From Aeromonas encheleia (GTDB lineage: Bacteria > Pseudomonadota > Gammaproteobacteria > Enterobacterales > Aeromonadaceae), in the NCBI RefSeq assembly GCF_900637545.1, contig NZ_LR134376.1:1197001-1261000 (forward strand): a stretch of DNA of 64,000 bases, given 5' to 3'. The number at the start of each line of letters is the position of its first letter. The stretch's first letter is position 1. A program made the position numbers and the translations under genes. Of this stretch, positions 8,609 through 19,420 are shown in pieces. The notes beneath the pieces were generated by a model. The model worked only from the letters and a program-made list of their open reading frames with translations. It was not told the DNA's origin and searched no databases.

Positions 8609-9186
8609 CAGGGGGTCAGGGTCCATTGGTTGATCTGCAACTTGAGGCGACTGCCCTGGCCCGTCATGGTCAGCAGATGGGGCAGGCGATAGCCGGCCTG
8701 ATCCCGGTAGTCGCCATAGACGATCTGCCACTGGCCATCCCGCACCGAGGCCAGGCTGGCGTCGGGATTGAGCTCGAACTCGGCCTTGCCTGGCAGCCCC
8801 TTGATCCATTCGGGCAGCCCCTGCACCGGGATGTTCCAGCCGGTGAGCTGATAGATGAGCGCCTCGGCGTCCTGGCTCTGGTGCTGCTTGCCGTCGTTGT
8901 CTATCAGGGTCACCTCGCCCTTGCTGCGGGAGAGCTCCAGGATGTGGGTGCCGACTATGCTGCTCAGATTGAGGCGATAGTCGTCGCCATCCTGTTGCCA
9001 GTTGAGGCGGGCGCTGCCCTTCTGTTGGGCGGTGATGATGGCCATCTTGCCCGACAGCTGCCAGTGAGTCAGCTGCTCGAGACGGGCGCGTTCCTGCTGC
9101 CAGTTGACCTGATCCCGCTGGGGTGAGGTGGTGGTACAGCCAGCCAGCAACAGCAGGCAGGCGAGGGAGAAAATACGCAAGAACAA
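8608..9186 (-). CDS. lolB: Outer-membrane lipoprotein LolB
   Basis: LolB accepts lipoproteins from LolA and inserts them into the outer membrane. The 192-residue product has a lipoprotein signal (lipobox LLAGC, Cys17), followed by [22 protein letters not shown] and PEWIKGLPG, typical of the family's beta-barrel-like fold. It is divergent from hemA, the conserved arrangement in enterics, and its stop codon overlaps the ispE start. Confidence 0.93.
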   Translation of the reverse strand: MFLRIFSLACLLLLAGCTTTSPQRDQVNWQQERARLEQLTHWQLSGKMAIITAQQKGSARLNWQQDGDDYRLNLSSIVGTHILELSRSKGEVTLIDNDGKQHQSQDAEALIYQLTGWNIPVQGLPEWIKGLPGKAEFELNPDASLASVRDGQWQIVYGDYRDQAGYRLPHLLTMTGQGSRLKLQINQWTLTP

Positions 9187-9311
9187 GGTCGTGCTCCGGA
9201 TAAGAGGTTTGCCACAGTATAAGGGGCGGCCGTATCGCTTTTAAAGACTTACCCTTTCTCGTACAATTGACGGCCTTTACACCCTGTGCACGAAATGATC
9301 ACCACCCACTC

Positions 9312-10571
9312 ATGAGTCTGCTTGCCCTCGGAATCAACCACAACACCGCCAGTGTCGCCTTGCGGGAACGGGTCGCGTTTGGCCCGGACTGCATCGATCG
9401 CGCCTTGCGTGAGCTGGTGGAGCAGCCCGGTGTCAGCGAGGCGGTGATCGTCTCCACCTGCAACCGTACCGAGCTGTACTGCAGCCTGGAGCGCGGCGAG
9501 GGGGAGCAGGTGCTGCACTGGCTGCAGGCCTTCCACAAGCTGGATGCGGCCGAGGTGGTCTCCGCCATTTATCAGCATCGGGACGAAGAGGCGGTGCGCC
9601 ACCTGATGCGGGTCGCCTGCGGCCTCGACTCCCTGGTGTTGGGGGAGCCGCAGATCCTGGGGCAGATCAAGCAGTCCTACGCCCATGCCCAGCAATCCGA
9701 GGCGCTGAAAGGATCCCTTGAGCGCCTGTTCCAGAAATCCTTCTCGGTGGCGAAACGGGTGCGCACCGATACCGAGATTGGCGCCAGTGCCGTGTCGGTG
9801 GCCTTCGCCGCCGTGAGCCTGGCCCGCCGTATCTTCTCCGATCTCTCCCAGACCAAGGTGCTGCTGATCGGCGCCGGCGAGACCATAGAGCTGGTGGCCC
9901 GTCACCTGCGCGAGCAGAACGTCACCCGGATGATGGTGGCGAACCGCACCCTGCAGCGGGCCCAACTGTTGGCCGAGGAGTTCGGTGCCCAGGTAATGAC
10001 CCTGGAAGAGATCCCGGACTACCTGCACGAGGCGGACATCGTCATCAGCTCGACCGCCAGCCCCCTGCCCATCCTCGGCAAGGGCATGGTGGAGCGCGCC
10101 CTCAAGGCCCGCCGCAGCCGACCCATGTTCCTGGTGGACATCGCCGTGCCGCGGGACATCGAGGCCGAGGTGGATGAGCTGTCCGATGCCTATCTCTACA
10201 CGGTGGACGATCTGCAGGGCATCATCGAGCAGAACCTCGAGACCCGCAAGAAGGCCGCGGCCGAGGCGGAGCTCATCGTGCAGGAAGAGCGCGACGACTT
10301 CATGGGCTGGTATCGCAGCCAGCACTCGGTGGATCTCATTCGTGATTACCGGCACCAATCCCAGCAGGTCGCCGACGAGGAGCTGCAGCGCGCCTTGCTG
10401 GCCCTGCAGCAGGGCGAGAGTGCCGAGCAGGCGCTCAAGGCCATGGCCCATCGCCTCACCAACAAGTTGATCCACGCACCGACCCAGGCCTTGCGCCAGG
10501 CGGCAGCCCAGGGCGATGCCCACAAGCTGTCCCAACTGCGGCAGGTGCTGGGGTTGTCACAAGAGTCATAG
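9312..10571 (+). CDS. hemA: Glutamyl-tRNA reductase
   Basis: HemA converts glutamyl-tRNA-Glu to glutamate-1-semialdehyde, the first step of tetrapyrrole synthesis. With the ATG at 9312 the protein is 419 aa, one residue more than in E. coli, starts [14 protein letters not shown] and carries the catalytic Cys50 in [10 protein letters not shown]. The NADPH-binding motif [16 protein letters not shown] and the C-terminal dimerization helices follow. An upstream extension to 9267 is open but not conserved. A TACAAT -10-like box at 9261 suggests the promoter lies in the lolB-hemA gap. It heads the hemA-prfA-prmC-sirB2-sirB1-kdsA operon. Confidence 0.97.
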   Translation: MSLLALGINHNTASVALRERVAFGPDCIDRALRELVEQPGVSEAVIVSTCNRTELYCSLERGEGEQVLHWLQAFHKLDAAEVVSAIYQHRDEEAVRHLMRVACGLDSLVLGEPQILGQIKQSYAHAQQSEALKGSLERLFQKSFSVAKRVRTDTEIGASAVSVAFAAVSLARRIFSDLSQTKVLLIGAGETIELVARHLREQNVTRMMVANRTLQRAQLLAEEFGAQVMTLEEIPDYLHEADIVISSTASPLPILGKGMVERALKARRSRPMFLVDIAVPRDIEAEVDELSDAYLYTVDDLQGIIEQNLETRKKAAAEAELIVQEERDDFMGWYRSQHSVDLIRDYRHQSQQVADEELQRALLALQQGESAEQALKAMAHRLTNKLIHAPTQALRQAAAQGDAHKLSQLRQVLGLSQES

Positions 10572-10622
10572 TGCCGGGGTGGCCAGCCGGCCGCCCCTAC
10601 CTCCATCGAGAACACAAGATTT

Positions 10623-11711
10623 ATGAATCCGTCACTGATCAGAAAGCTGGAAGGCCTCATCGAGCGCCACGAAGAAGTTCAGGCCCTGCTCGGCGAGCCC
10701 GGCGTGGCCTCGGATCAGGATCGCTACCGCGCCCTGACCCGGGAATATGCCCAGCTGGAAGATATCGTTCACGCCTTCCAGCGCTTCCGCCAGGCCGAAG
10801 ACGATCTGGAGACCACCAAGCTGATGCTGGAGGACGCCGACAGCGACTTGCGCGAGATGGCGCAGGATGAGCTGCCGCTGGTCAAGGCCGCGCTGGAGGA
10901 GCAGGAGCAGGCGCTGCAGGTGATGCTGCTGCCGCGCGACCCCAAGGATGACAACAACTGCTACCTGGAGATCCGCGCCGGGGCCGGTGGTGACGAGGCG
11001 GCGATCTTCGCCGGCGATCTGTTCCGCATGTATTCGCGCTACGCCGAGCGCCAGGGCTGGCGCGTCTCCATCGTCAGCTGCAACGACGGCGAGCACGGTG
11101 GCTACAAGGAGGTGATCGCCAAGGTGGACGGCGAGCGCGTTTACGGCCGCCTCAAGTTCGAGTCCGGCGGCCATCGCGTGCAGCGGGTGCCGGAGACCGA
11201 ATCCCAGGGCCGGGTGCACACCTCCGCCTGTACCGTGGCCGTGCTGCCGGAAGTGCCGGAAGCCGAGCAGATCGAGATCAATACGAACGACCTGAAGATA
11301 GACACCTTCCGCGCCTCCGGGGCCGGTGGTCAGCACGTCAACAAGACGGATTCCGCCATCCGCATCACCCACCTGCCGACCGGGCTGGTGGTGGAGTGCC
11401 AGGATGAGCGCTCCCAGCACAAGAACCGCGCCAAGGCGATGTCGGTGCTCTCCGCCCGCCTGCAGGCGGCCGAGGACGAGCGCCACCGCGCCGCCGAGCA
11501 GAGCACCCGCCGCAACCTGGTGGGGTCGGGGGATCGCTCCGAGCGCATCCGCACCTACAACTACCCCCAGGGGCGCCTGTCCGAGCACCGCATCAACCTC
11601 ACCCTCTACCGGCTGGGGGAGATCCTGGAAGGGGATCTCGACTGCGTGATCACCCCGCTGGTGCAGGAATACCAGGCCGATCAGCTCGCCTCCCTGGCGG
11701 AAAACAGCTAG
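10623..11711 (+). CDS. prfA: Peptide chain release factor 1
   Basis: RF1 reads UAA and UAG and triggers peptide release. The 362-residue protein contains the GGQ motif in [17 protein letters not shown], the site methylated by PrmC, whose gene is next. The N-terminal coiled-coil domain and the C-terminal motif [16 protein letters not shown] are as expected. It follows hemA by 51 bp. Confidence 0.98.
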   Translation: MNPSLIRKLEGLIERHEEVQALLGEPGVASDQDRYRALTREYAQLEDIVHAFQRFRQAEDDLETTKLMLEDADSDLREMAQDELPLVKAALEEQEQALQVMLLPRDPKDDNNCYLEIRAGAGGDEAAIFAGDLFRMYSRYAERQGWRVSIVSCNDGEHGGYKEVIAKVDGERVYGRLKFESGGHRVQRVPETESQGRVHTSACTVAVLPEVPEAEQIEINTNDLKIDTFRASGAGGQHVNKTDSAIRITHLPTGLVVECQDERSQHKNRAKAMSVLSARLQAAEDERHRAAEQSTRRNLVGSGDRSERIRTYNYPQGRLSEHRINLTLYRLGEILEGDLDCVITPLVQEYQADQLASLAENS

Positions 11712-11766
11712 TGCTGAACCGACGGCCGCGCGCTCATGGCGCGATCACCCTGGCGGAGAACCACTG

Positions 11767-12603
11767 ATGCAGATCCAACAGGCCCGCGCACACATCATGG
11801 CGACCCTGGCCTCCGGGGAATCCCCCCGTGCCGACGCCGATGCGTTGCTCTGCCATCTGCTGGGCTGCCGGCGCAGCTATCTGATGACCTGGCCGGAGCG
11901 CGAGCTCGATGGCGCCCAGCAGGCGACCCTGGTCGGCTGGCTCGTCCGCCGGCTGGCCGGCGAGCCCATCGCCCACCTGGTGGGGGAGCGTGAGTTCTGG
12001 TCGCTGCCCCTCAAGGTGAGCCCGGCCACCCTGATCCCGCGCCCCGACACCGAGGTGCTGGTGGAGCAGGCGCTGGCCCGACTCCCAGCCGGCCCCTGCA
12101 GCCTGCTGGATCTCGGCACCGGCACCGGCGCCATCGCGCTCGCGCTCAAATCCGAGCGGCCCGATGCGACTGTGTGGGCGGTGGACAGGATGCCCGGGGC
12201 GGCGGCCCTGGCCCGCCATAACAGCGCGGCGCTGGCGCTGCCCATAGAGGTGCGTGACGGCAGCTGGTTCGAGCCACTGGCGCAGGCCCCGCGTTTTGAT
12301 CTGATCGTCTCCAATCCGCCCTATATCGACGGGGCTGATCCCCATCTGGATGAGGGTGACGTGCGCTTCGAGCCCCGCTCCGCCCTGGTGGCGGACGAGC
12401 AGGGGCTGGCGGATATCCGCCTCATAGTGGCCCAGGCACCGGCCCATCTGGTGCCCGGCGGCTGGCTGCTGCTGGAGCACGGCTGGGATCAAGGGGAAGA
12501 GGTGCGTCAACTTCTGCTGCAGCATGGCTACCAGCAGGTGGCAACCGTGCGCGATTATGGCGATAACGAGCGGGTGACCCTGGGGTGCCTGGCTCAATCC
12601 TGA
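11767..12603 (+). CDS. prmC: Release factor glutamine methyltransferase
   Basis: PrmC methylates the Gln of the GGQ motif in RF1 and RF2. The 278-residue protein has the SAM-binding motif LLDLGTGTGAIALAL and the substrate-binding NPPY in SNPPYIDGADPHL. The N-terminal helical domain (residues ~1-80) contacts the release factor. It lies 55 bp after prfA. Confidence 0.97.
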   Translation: MQIQQARAHIMATLASGESPRADADALLCHLLGCRRSYLMTWPERELDGAQQATLVGWLVRRLAGEPIAHLVGEREFWSLPLKVSPATLIPRPDTEVLVEQALARLPAGPCSLLDLGTGTGAIALALKSERPDATVWAVDRMPGAAALARHNSAALALPIEVRDGSWFEPLAQAPRFDLIVSNPPYIDGADPHLDEGDVRFEPRSALVADEQGLADIRLIVAQAPAHLVPGGWLLLEHGWDQGEEVRQLLLQHGYQQVATVRDYGDNERVTLGCLAQS

Positions 12604-12607
12604 GTGA

Positions 12608-12627
12608 GGGCAGGCCCGGGCCTGCCC
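12608..12627 (+). promoter_or_regulatory. 20-bp perfect palindrome between prmC and sirB2
   Basis: GGGCAGGCCC directly abuts its inverted copy five bases after the prmC stop codon and is followed by TATTTGTG. It could act as an attenuator or an RNA-processing hairpin inside the operon. Confidence 0.45.
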
Positions 12628-12647
12628 TATTTGTGCAAGGACAGGTT

Positions 12648-13034
12648 ATGTATGTTGTTCTCAAGCATCTGCATCTGATGCTGATAGCATCGGCGGTGCT
12701 GATGTTTATACTGCGCTTTTACTGGGTTCAGACCAGCGGCATCGGCCGCGCCTACAGCCGCGGGGTCATGCAGCTGAGCGGCTGGCTCAACGGGCTGGTG
12801 GTGCTCTCCGGCGTGCTGCTCTGCATGGTGCTGGATCTCAACCCGCTCAACAACGGCACCCCCTGGCTCAGCGAGAAGCTGACCGCCATCCTGGTGGTGG
12901 CATTCTTAGGCATGATGGCGCTGCGCTTGGCTCGCAGCAATACCATCCGCTGGTTTGCCTTCCTGGGAGCCCTGGGGTGGCTGTTCTTTATTGCCAAGCT
13001 CGCGGTGCTGAAGCAGGCCAGTCTGTTCGGTTAG
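12648..13034 (+). CDS. sirB2: SirB2-family inner-membrane protein
   Basis: A 128-residue integral membrane protein with four hydrophobic segments and the family N-terminus YVVLKHLHLMLIASAVLMF. It is the YchQ/SirB2 family found after prmC in enterics; the molecular role is not established. ATG 12648 is preceded by AAGGACAGGTT, a plausible ribosome binding site. Confidence 0.88.
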   Translation: MYVVLKHLHLMLIASAVLMFILRFYWVQTSGIGRAYSRGVMQLSGWLNGLVVLSGVLLCMVLDLNPLNNGTPWLSEKLTAILVVAFLGMMALRLARSNTIRWFAFLGALGWLFFIAKLAVLKQASLFG

Positions 13035-13045
13035 GAATGATGACG

Positions 13046-14712
<1,667 letters not shown>

Positions 14713-14735
14713 TCCACGGTTCAGCTTCCGTGATG

Positions 14736-14765
14736 AAAAATGCCCCGCCATGCGGGGCATTTTTA
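14736..14765 (+). terminator. Terminator of the hemA-kdsA operon
   Basis: AAAAATGCCCCGC / GCGGGGCATTTTT hairpin 24 bp after the kdsA stop with a T-run. Confidence 0.88.
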
Positions 14766-14853
14766 TATCCAGAATGTTTTCATTAAGGTCCAAAATAAAT
14801 CACCGACCAAATATATCATGGTTGCCGTGGTGTTAATGATGTTAAATATGTTG

Positions 14854-14869
14854 TGTGATTAATGTCTCT
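14854..14869 (+). promoter_or_regulatory. Possible CRP site upstream of dctA
   Basis: TGTGA-TTAATG-TCTCT keeps one full CRP half-site and three of five bases of the other. It lies about 150 bp before the dctA start in an A+T-rich leader. CRP control of dctA is established in E. coli; here it is a weak match. Confidence 0.35.
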
Positions 14870-15015
14870 TAATTGCTTTTTATAACGTGTGAAAGTGGCG
14901 CCGTTACGATGACGAAATAGCATGAAGCAGGCGAGAGAATGGTGATATCTCGTGACGGGCTCCTGCATGCTTATTTCTGCCATATCGCTGTCAATTAATT
15001 AACAGGACGTTAATC

Positions 15016-16293
15016 ATGCACAAGAAAATATTCAGCAGCCTTTATTTTCAGGTGTTGCTCGCGATCACCCTGGGGGTGTGTCTGGGGCATATCTATCCCG
15101 ATCTCGGCGCGGATATGAAGCCACTGGGCGATGGCTTCGTGAAATTAATCAAGATGATCATTGCCCCCGTCATCTTCTGTACCGTGGTGACCGGCATCGC
15201 CGGCATGGAGAGCATGAAGGCGGTGGGGAAAACCGGTGCCATCGCATTGCTCTACTTTGAAGTGGTGAGCACCATCGCCCTGGTCATCGGCCTGTGCGTG
15301 GTCAACCTGCTGCAGCCCGGGGTCGGCATGAACGTGGATCCCGCCACGCTGGATGCCAGCTCCATCTCGGCCTATGCCGAGCAAGCCAAGTCGCAGGGCA
15401 TCATCGCCTTCCTGCTGGACGTGATCCCGGGCAGCGTGATCGGCGCCTTTGCCAGTGGCAATATATTGCAGGTGCTGTTATTTGCGGTGTTGTTCGGCTT
15501 TTCCCTGCACCATATCGGCGAGAAGGGTAAATTAATCTTCAATGTCATCGACAGCTTCTCCCAGGTTATTTTCGGCATCATCAACATGATCATGAAATTG
15601 GCACCGGTTGGGGCCTTTGGTGCCATGGCATTCACCATAGGGAAATACGGTATCGGCTCACTGGTTCAGCTCGGCCAGTTAATTGCCTGCTTCTATGTGA
15701 CCTGCCTGCTGTTTATCTTCATGGTGCTGGGCAGTATTGCCAGGGCCAATGGTTTCAGCATCCTGCGCTTTATTGCCTATATCAAGGAAGAGCTGCTGAT
15801 CGTGCTGGGGACCTCCTCTTCCGAATCCGTATTGCCCCGCATGCTGGTCAAGATGGAGGCGCTCGGCTGCAAGAAGTCGGTGGTGGGTCTGGTGATCCCG
15901 ACCGGCTACTCCTTCAACCTGGACGGTACCTCCATCTATCTGACCATGGCGGCCATCTTCATCGCCCAGGCGACCAACACGCCGCTGGACCTGTTCCAGC
16001 AGATCACCCTGCTGGTGGTGCTGCTCATCTCCTCTAAGGGGGCGGCCGGGGTCACCGGCAGTGGCTTCATCGTGCTGGCGGCCACCATCTCGGCGGTGGG
16101 GCACCTGCCGCTCACCGGGTTGGCGCTGATCCTAGGGATAGATCGCTTCATGTCGGAGGCGCGCGCCCTGACCAACCTCATCGGCAACGGCGTCGCCACC
16201 CTGGTGGTGGCCCGTTACTGCGATCAACTCGATGAGCAGCAGATGCACGAGGTGCTCGCCAATGGGCCTGCCGTGAAGGTCGAGCAGCATTGA
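15016..16293 (+). CDS. dctA: Aerobic C4-dicarboxylate transporter
   Basis: DctA imports succinate, fumarate and malate with protons. The 425-residue protein is strongly similar to E. coli DctA from the first residues ([14 protein letters not shown]) to the substrate site region with [24 protein letters not shown] and [21 protein letters not shown] motifs of the DAACS family. Eight transmembrane segments and two re-entrant loops are expected. An AGGACG sequence lies before ATG 15016. It is monocistronic, with a ~300-bp A+T-rich upstream region. Confidence 0.95.
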   Translation: MHKKIFSSLYFQVLLAITLGVCLGHIYPDLGADMKPLGDGFVKLIKMIIAPVIFCTVVTGIAGMESMKAVGKTGAIALLYFEVVSTIALVIGLCVVNLLQPGVGMNVDPATLDASSISAYAEQAKSQGIIAFLLDVIPGSVIGAFASGNILQVLLFAVLFGFSLHHIGEKGKLIFNVIDSFSQVIFGIINMIMKLAPVGAFGAMAFTIGKYGIGSLVQLGQLIACFYVTCLLFIFMVLGSIARANGFSILRFIAYIKEELLIVLGTSSSESVLPRMLVKMEALGCKKSVVGLVIPTGYSFNLDGTSIYLTMAAIFIAQATNTPLDLFQQITLLVVLLISSKGAAGVTGSGFIVLAATISAVGHLPLTGLALILGIDRFMSEARALTNLIGNGVATLVVARYCDQLDEQQMHEVLANGPAVKVEQH

Positions 16294-16390
16294 TGGGGTT
16301 GGGGGAGCGGGGCGGCCATCGCCAAGCCGTCAAGACTTGCCTTTGACCCCTCTGCCATCGAGCCTGGGTCTGCTAGGAATAGTCATGCAT

Positions 16391-16418
16391 AAAAAAACGG
16401 CCCGAGAGGGCCGTTTTT
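16391..16418. terminator. Bidirectional terminator between dctA and grcA
   Basis: AAAAAAACGGCCC GAGA GGGCCGTTTTT hairpin with A- and T-runs between two convergent genes. Confidence 0.85.
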
Positions 16419-16444
16419 CGTGGAAGCTGTTATCGCCGGGCGAA

Positions 16445-16825
16445 TTACAGGCTCTTGGTGAAGGTGCGGGTGATCACGTCACGCTGCTGTTCCGGGGTCA
16501 GGGCGTTGAAACGCACGGCGTAGCCGGAGACACGGATGGTGAGCTGCGGATACTTCTCCGGATTGGCGATGGCCTCTTCCAGGGTCTCACGGCTCAGCAC
16601 GTTGACGTTCAGGTGTTGGCCACCCTCGACCATCGGCTCGGTCTGTACCGGCAGCTCGCGATATTCGAACTGGCCCAGGTCGGACAGTGCGACTTCCTGA
16701 TCGGCGGCGAAGCTGTCGCCCTTGGCGCAGATGCAACGAGCCTGTTGCTTCTCTTCGTCCAGCAGCCAGAAAGAGTTCAGCAGTGCGGCGTTGGCGGACT
16801 GGGTGATTTGGATGCCCTTGATCAT
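16445..16825 (-). CDS. grcA: Autonomous glycyl radical cofactor GrcA
   Basis: GrcA (YfiD) replaces the oxygen-damaged glycyl-radical domain of pyruvate formate-lyase. The 126-residue protein is nearly the E. coli length and carries the glycyl radical motif [20 protein letters not shown], where the Gly after the Ser is the radical site. ATG 16825 has GAGGAG seven bases upstream. The two FNR-type sites at 16977 and 17030 support oxygen-responsive transcription, as for E. coli yfiD. Confidence 0.96.
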   Translation of the reverse strand: MIKGIQITQSANAALLNSFWLLDEEKQQARCICAKGDSFAADQEVALSDLGQFEYRELPVQTEPMVEGGQHLNVNVLSRETLEEAIANPEKYPQLTIRVSGYAVRFNALTPEQQRDVITRTFTKSL

Positions 16826-16976
16826 GGTATGACTCCTCATAGGAAAGCGGATTCAACGGTAAGAACATTACCCTGATGTTTTTAAACCACCTTGATGACA
16901 GGATGATTTAATGGGCCTTGCCTTACACCTTTACTTCGTTGGGGTCATATATACCACGATGGTAATAATACGAAAA

Positions 16977-16990
16977 TTGATCCAAATCAA
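16977..16990 (-). promoter_or_regulatory. FNR site (perfect consensus) upstream of grcA
   Basis: TTGAT-CCAA-ATCAA matches the FNR consensus TTGAT-N4-ATCAA in every position. A TATATA-like -10 on the minus strand near 16947-16953 would put the site close to -41.5, the class II activation position. Confidence 0.75.
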
Positions 16991-17029
16991 AAAATACGCA
17001 GATAACGCCGGATGCATAGGGTTAAATCA

Positions 17030-17043
17030 TTGAGCTTAATCAA
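17030..17043 (-). promoter_or_regulatory. Second FNR-like site upstream of grcA
   Basis: TTGAG-CTTA-ATCAA differs from the FNR consensus by one base and lies 53 bp upstream of the first site. Tandem FNR sites with a repressing upstream copy are known at E. coli yfiD. Confidence 0.6.
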
Positions 17044-17099
17044 AATTGAATCATTTTCATGATTTATTAAGATGCATTGATTATGCATTTTTTATTTAT

Positions 17100-17500
17100 C
17101 AAATCTAGTAATTTAACTACATCTTATGGTGTCACCGACCGCTAAAACCGGGGTAGGTTCGTCGCAGTTGAGCCTCTTCACCTGTTAGTGCAATCAGGGG
17201 GCAACAGCAACATAAGCAGAAGGGGGAGTTCCGGCGGTGGTGTGAACGAAGCGCGGATAGCGCTCCATAGCGACGGGGAGGGCTGCGTCACTGGCAGCCG
17301 CCGCCCACGGCTCGGCTTGAGGGGGCGTCTGTGGTGCGCGCGAGGCCTAGAAAGCATAGAGAGGAGCCGTTCGCGCCAAGGCGCCTCAACCCAGAGCAGG
17401 GAGGGTTCCCGACCGTCCCCGACCCGCCGGCAGGCCGAGTCGCGGTTGCGTCTTGTGGCCTTGGCCCCTATCCTGAGCCCCTTGCCGTTTCATTGAGGAG
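17100..17500. other. Unassigned 400-bp G+C-rich stretch between grcA and ung
   Basis: No convincing gene. A plus-strand frame of 102 codons (17188-17496) has a biased Arg/Ser/Gly composition and resembles no family I know. Short inverted repeats such as GGCTGC...GCAGCC suggest possible RNA structure. It does not look like rnpB, tmRNA, 6S or SRP RNA. The last 15 bases contain the ung ribosome binding site. Confidence 0.4.
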
Positions 17501-17506
17501 ACCGGG

Positions 17507-18175
17507 GTGCTGACCTGGAAAGATGTGATTGGTTCTGAGAAAGAGCAGGACTATTTCAAGACGACGCTGGCGACCGTCAGGAGCGAGCGGGAGGCGGGTA
17601 AGGTGATCTATCCCCCCGCCACCGAAGTGTTCAATGCCTTCAAGCTGACCGAGCTGGACGAGGTCAAGGTGGTGATCCTGGGACAAGATCCCTATCACGG
17701 GCCGGATCAGGCCCATGGTCTCTGCTTCTCCGTGCTGCCCGGCGTGCGCACGCCCCCCTCGCTGGTCAACATCTACAAGGAGATGCAGCGGGATCTGCCG
17801 GGCTTCGTCACCCCCAGCCACGGTTTCCTGGAGTCCTGGGCCAGCCAGGGGGTGCTGCTGCTCAACACCGTGCTGACGGTGCAGGCGGGCATGGCCCACT
17901 CCCACGCCCACCTGGGCTGGGAGACCTTCACCGATAGGGTCATCGAGCAGGTCAACGCCAGCCGCCAGGGCGTGGTCTTCCTGCTGTGGGGGGCCCACGC
18001 CCAGAAGAAGGGCCGCATCATAGATCGCACGCGCCACCATGTGCTGAGCGCGCCCCATCCCAGCCCGCTCTCCGCCCATCGCGGCTTCATCGGCTGCGGT
18101 CACTTCTCCGAAACCAACCGCCTGCTGACCCAGCAGGGCATGAGCCCGATCAACTGGCTCTCGGTCTGCGAATAA
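17507..18175 (+). CDS. ung: Uracil-DNA glycosylase
   Basis: Ung removes uracil from DNA. The 222-residue protein has the catalytic water-activating loop [18 protein letters not shown] and the minor-groove/His loop [13 protein letters not shown]. It starts at GTG 17507, supported by a strong GAGGAG upstream. A 16-bp hairpin follows the gene. Confidence 0.97.
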   Translation: MLTWKDVIGSEKEQDYFKTTLATVRSEREAGKVIYPPATEVFNAFKLTELDEVKVVILGQDPYHGPDQAHGLCFSVLPGVRTPPSLVNIYKEMQRDLPGFVTPSHGFLESWASQGVLLLNTVLTVQAGMAHSHAHLGWETFTDRVIEQVNASRQGVVFLLWGAHAQKKGRIIDRTRHHVLSAPHPSPLSAHRGFIGCGHFSETNRLLTQQGMSPINWLSVCE

Positions 18176-18198
18176 CCGAAGCCTTCCCTGCGAAACTG

Positions 18199-18236
18199 TC
18201 CCTGTTTGTACGCCTACCCCGGTGTGTAAACAGGGA
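18199..18236 (+). other. 16-bp stem-loop downstream of ung
   Basis: Arms 18199-18214 and 18221-18236 pair over all 16 positions (three G-T wobbles) around loop TACCCC. No T-run follows, so this is not a standard intrinsic terminator; the wobbles suggest selection on RNA, or a factor-assisted end of the ung transcript. Confidence 0.5.
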
Positions 18237-18390
18237 TGCCGTGGGCGTAAATTGGCGATGGATGTGGTCAAAGCACTAGGGTGTACGAGAAGGGATTGTC
18301 TGCGTCAGATTTGATTGAGTGCAAAGTTGGCGCAATAAATGACCGTATACTCGAAGCAGGATTTTTTCATTTCAGTGCCAAGGAGTGCCC

Positions 18391-18939
18391 ATGTTATCCA
18401 GTCTGCATAAGGATCACCTCAACATCGCCAAGCTGCTGCAACTGCTGAAATACAAGCTTGCCGCGATACGCAGCGAACAGCAGATCAGCTACTTCCTGAT
18501 CCGGGACGTGGTGGATTATTTGCGGGAGGTGTCCGACACCTATCACCATCCCAAGGAGGATCTGATCTATGACTACTACCTGAAATACCGGGTAGTGGAA
18601 GGGGAGGTGGCGAACCGGCTGCAGGAGGAGCACGCCCGCCTGCTGGAGGCCGGTACCGAGCTCAAGGAGATGGTGGAGATGATCCTGATGGATGCCGTCA
18701 TCCCGCTGGATCAGTTCACGACCCGGCTGGAGCAGTTCATCGACCAGCAGGAGGCGCACATGCACTACGAGGAGGGGGTGATCTTCCCCCATCTGCGCGA
18801 CTCCCTGACCGAAGATGACTGGCGTCAGCTCGAGCAGGTCTGGCAGAACCGGGCCATCAATGATCCCCTGTTCGGGGCCGAGGTGAGCCAGCACTTCCAG
18901 GCGCTGTCCAAGCAGCTGTCCTTGCCGCTCTCGCCCTGA
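18391..18939 (+). CDS. Hemerythrin-domain protein
   Basis: A 182-residue protein with hemerythrin-type iron ligands: His near the N-terminus (LHKDHLNIAKL), DTYHHPKEDLIYDY, EEHARLLEAG, and HMHYEEGVIFPHL. The single-domain, four-helix bundle should bind a di-iron site that senses or handles O2, NO or iron. ATG 18391 has AAGGAG five bases upstream; a GTG six bases earlier is also in frame but less well placed. It has its own terminator and no functional neighbours that define its role. Confidence 0.88.
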   Translation: MLSSLHKDHLNIAKLLQLLKYKLAAIRSEQQISYFLIRDVVDYLREVSDTYHHPKEDLIYDYYLKYRVVEGEVANRLQEEHARLLEAGTELKEMVEMILMDAVIPLDQFTTRLEQFIDQQEAHMHYEEGVIFPHLRDSLTEDDWRQLEQVWQNRAINDPLFGAEVSQHFQALSKQLSLPLSP

Positions 18940-18952
18940 TCGTCAGGGGTCA

Positions 18953-18989
18953 AAAACAACGCCCCGGCTTGGCCGGGGCGTTGTTTTTA
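18953..18989. terminator. Terminator after the hemerythrin gene
   Basis: AAAAACAACGCCCCGGC / GCCGGGGCGTTGTTTTT is a near-perfect palindrome usable in both directions, for the hemerythrin gene and for the DUF3545 gene fragment opposite. Confidence 0.85.
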
Positions 18990-19057
18990 CAGTTCCAGCT
19001 CGTCCGAGCCTTGGTCGGCGATGCCGGTGGGATACAACATCTTCTGCATTTCAACGC
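18987..19057 (-). pseudogene. Decayed partial copy of the DUF3545 gene 3' end
   Basis: The stretch resembles the last ~90 bp of the gene at 19085: both read (minus strand) a CGAGGCGTTGAAA-like block, then CTTCTGCA-type sequence and a shared ending encoding GS(D/E)ELEL-stop. About 15 bp are missing in the middle. A 20-codon frame from ATG 19049 remains open to the stop at 18987. I read it as a truncated tandem duplication; a tiny gene is the alternative. Confidence 0.65.
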
Positions 19058-19084
19058 CTCGTTCTTAGCCCGAGACGCTGTTTT

Positions 19085-19264
19085 TTACAGCTCCAGCTCT
19101 TCCGAGCCTTCGTAGGCGATATCGATGGATTGCAGCTCCTTCTGCAGGCGGTGCTTGTCTTTCAACGCCTCGATCTCACGCCATTTACGTTTCTTTCCCG
19201 TTGTCCCGCGGCTACGCGAACCCAGTTCAACTACCTCGTCAAAATCGAAGCTGAACATTTCCAT
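19085..19264 (-). CDS. DUF3545-family small protein
   Basis: A 59-residue basic-then-acidic protein: an N-terminal FSFDFDEVVELG, a Lys/Arg-rich middle (GKKRKWREIEALKDKHRLQ) and an acidic end GSEELEL. This pattern matches the short DUF3545 family of Vibrio and Aeromonas; its function is unknown. ATG 19264 is chosen because AAGGAGG lies six bases upstream; the frame is open further up but without a binding site. Confidence 0.75.
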   Translation of the reverse strand: MEMFSFDFDEVVELGSRSRGTTGKKRKWREIEALKDKHRLQKELQSIDIAYEGSEELEL

Positions 19265-19365
19265 GGCGCCCTCCTTGGTTTTATCGTTTTCACCACCCGT
19301 ATAACATAACGCCATTAAAAATAAAACGTTTTCGTGACGTTCTCGTGACAATCGGAGGGCGCGCA

Positions 19366-19404
19366 TAAAAAAACCGGGCCCCCTCGCGGGAGCCCGGTTT
19401 TTAT
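19366..19404. terminator. talB terminator
   Basis: AAAAAAACCGGGC, inner loop CCCCTCGCGGGA, GCCCGGTTTTTAT; a strong hairpin 17 bp past the talB stop on the minus strand. Confidence 0.85.
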
Positions 19405-19420
19405 CGGGGTGAGCCCCCTA

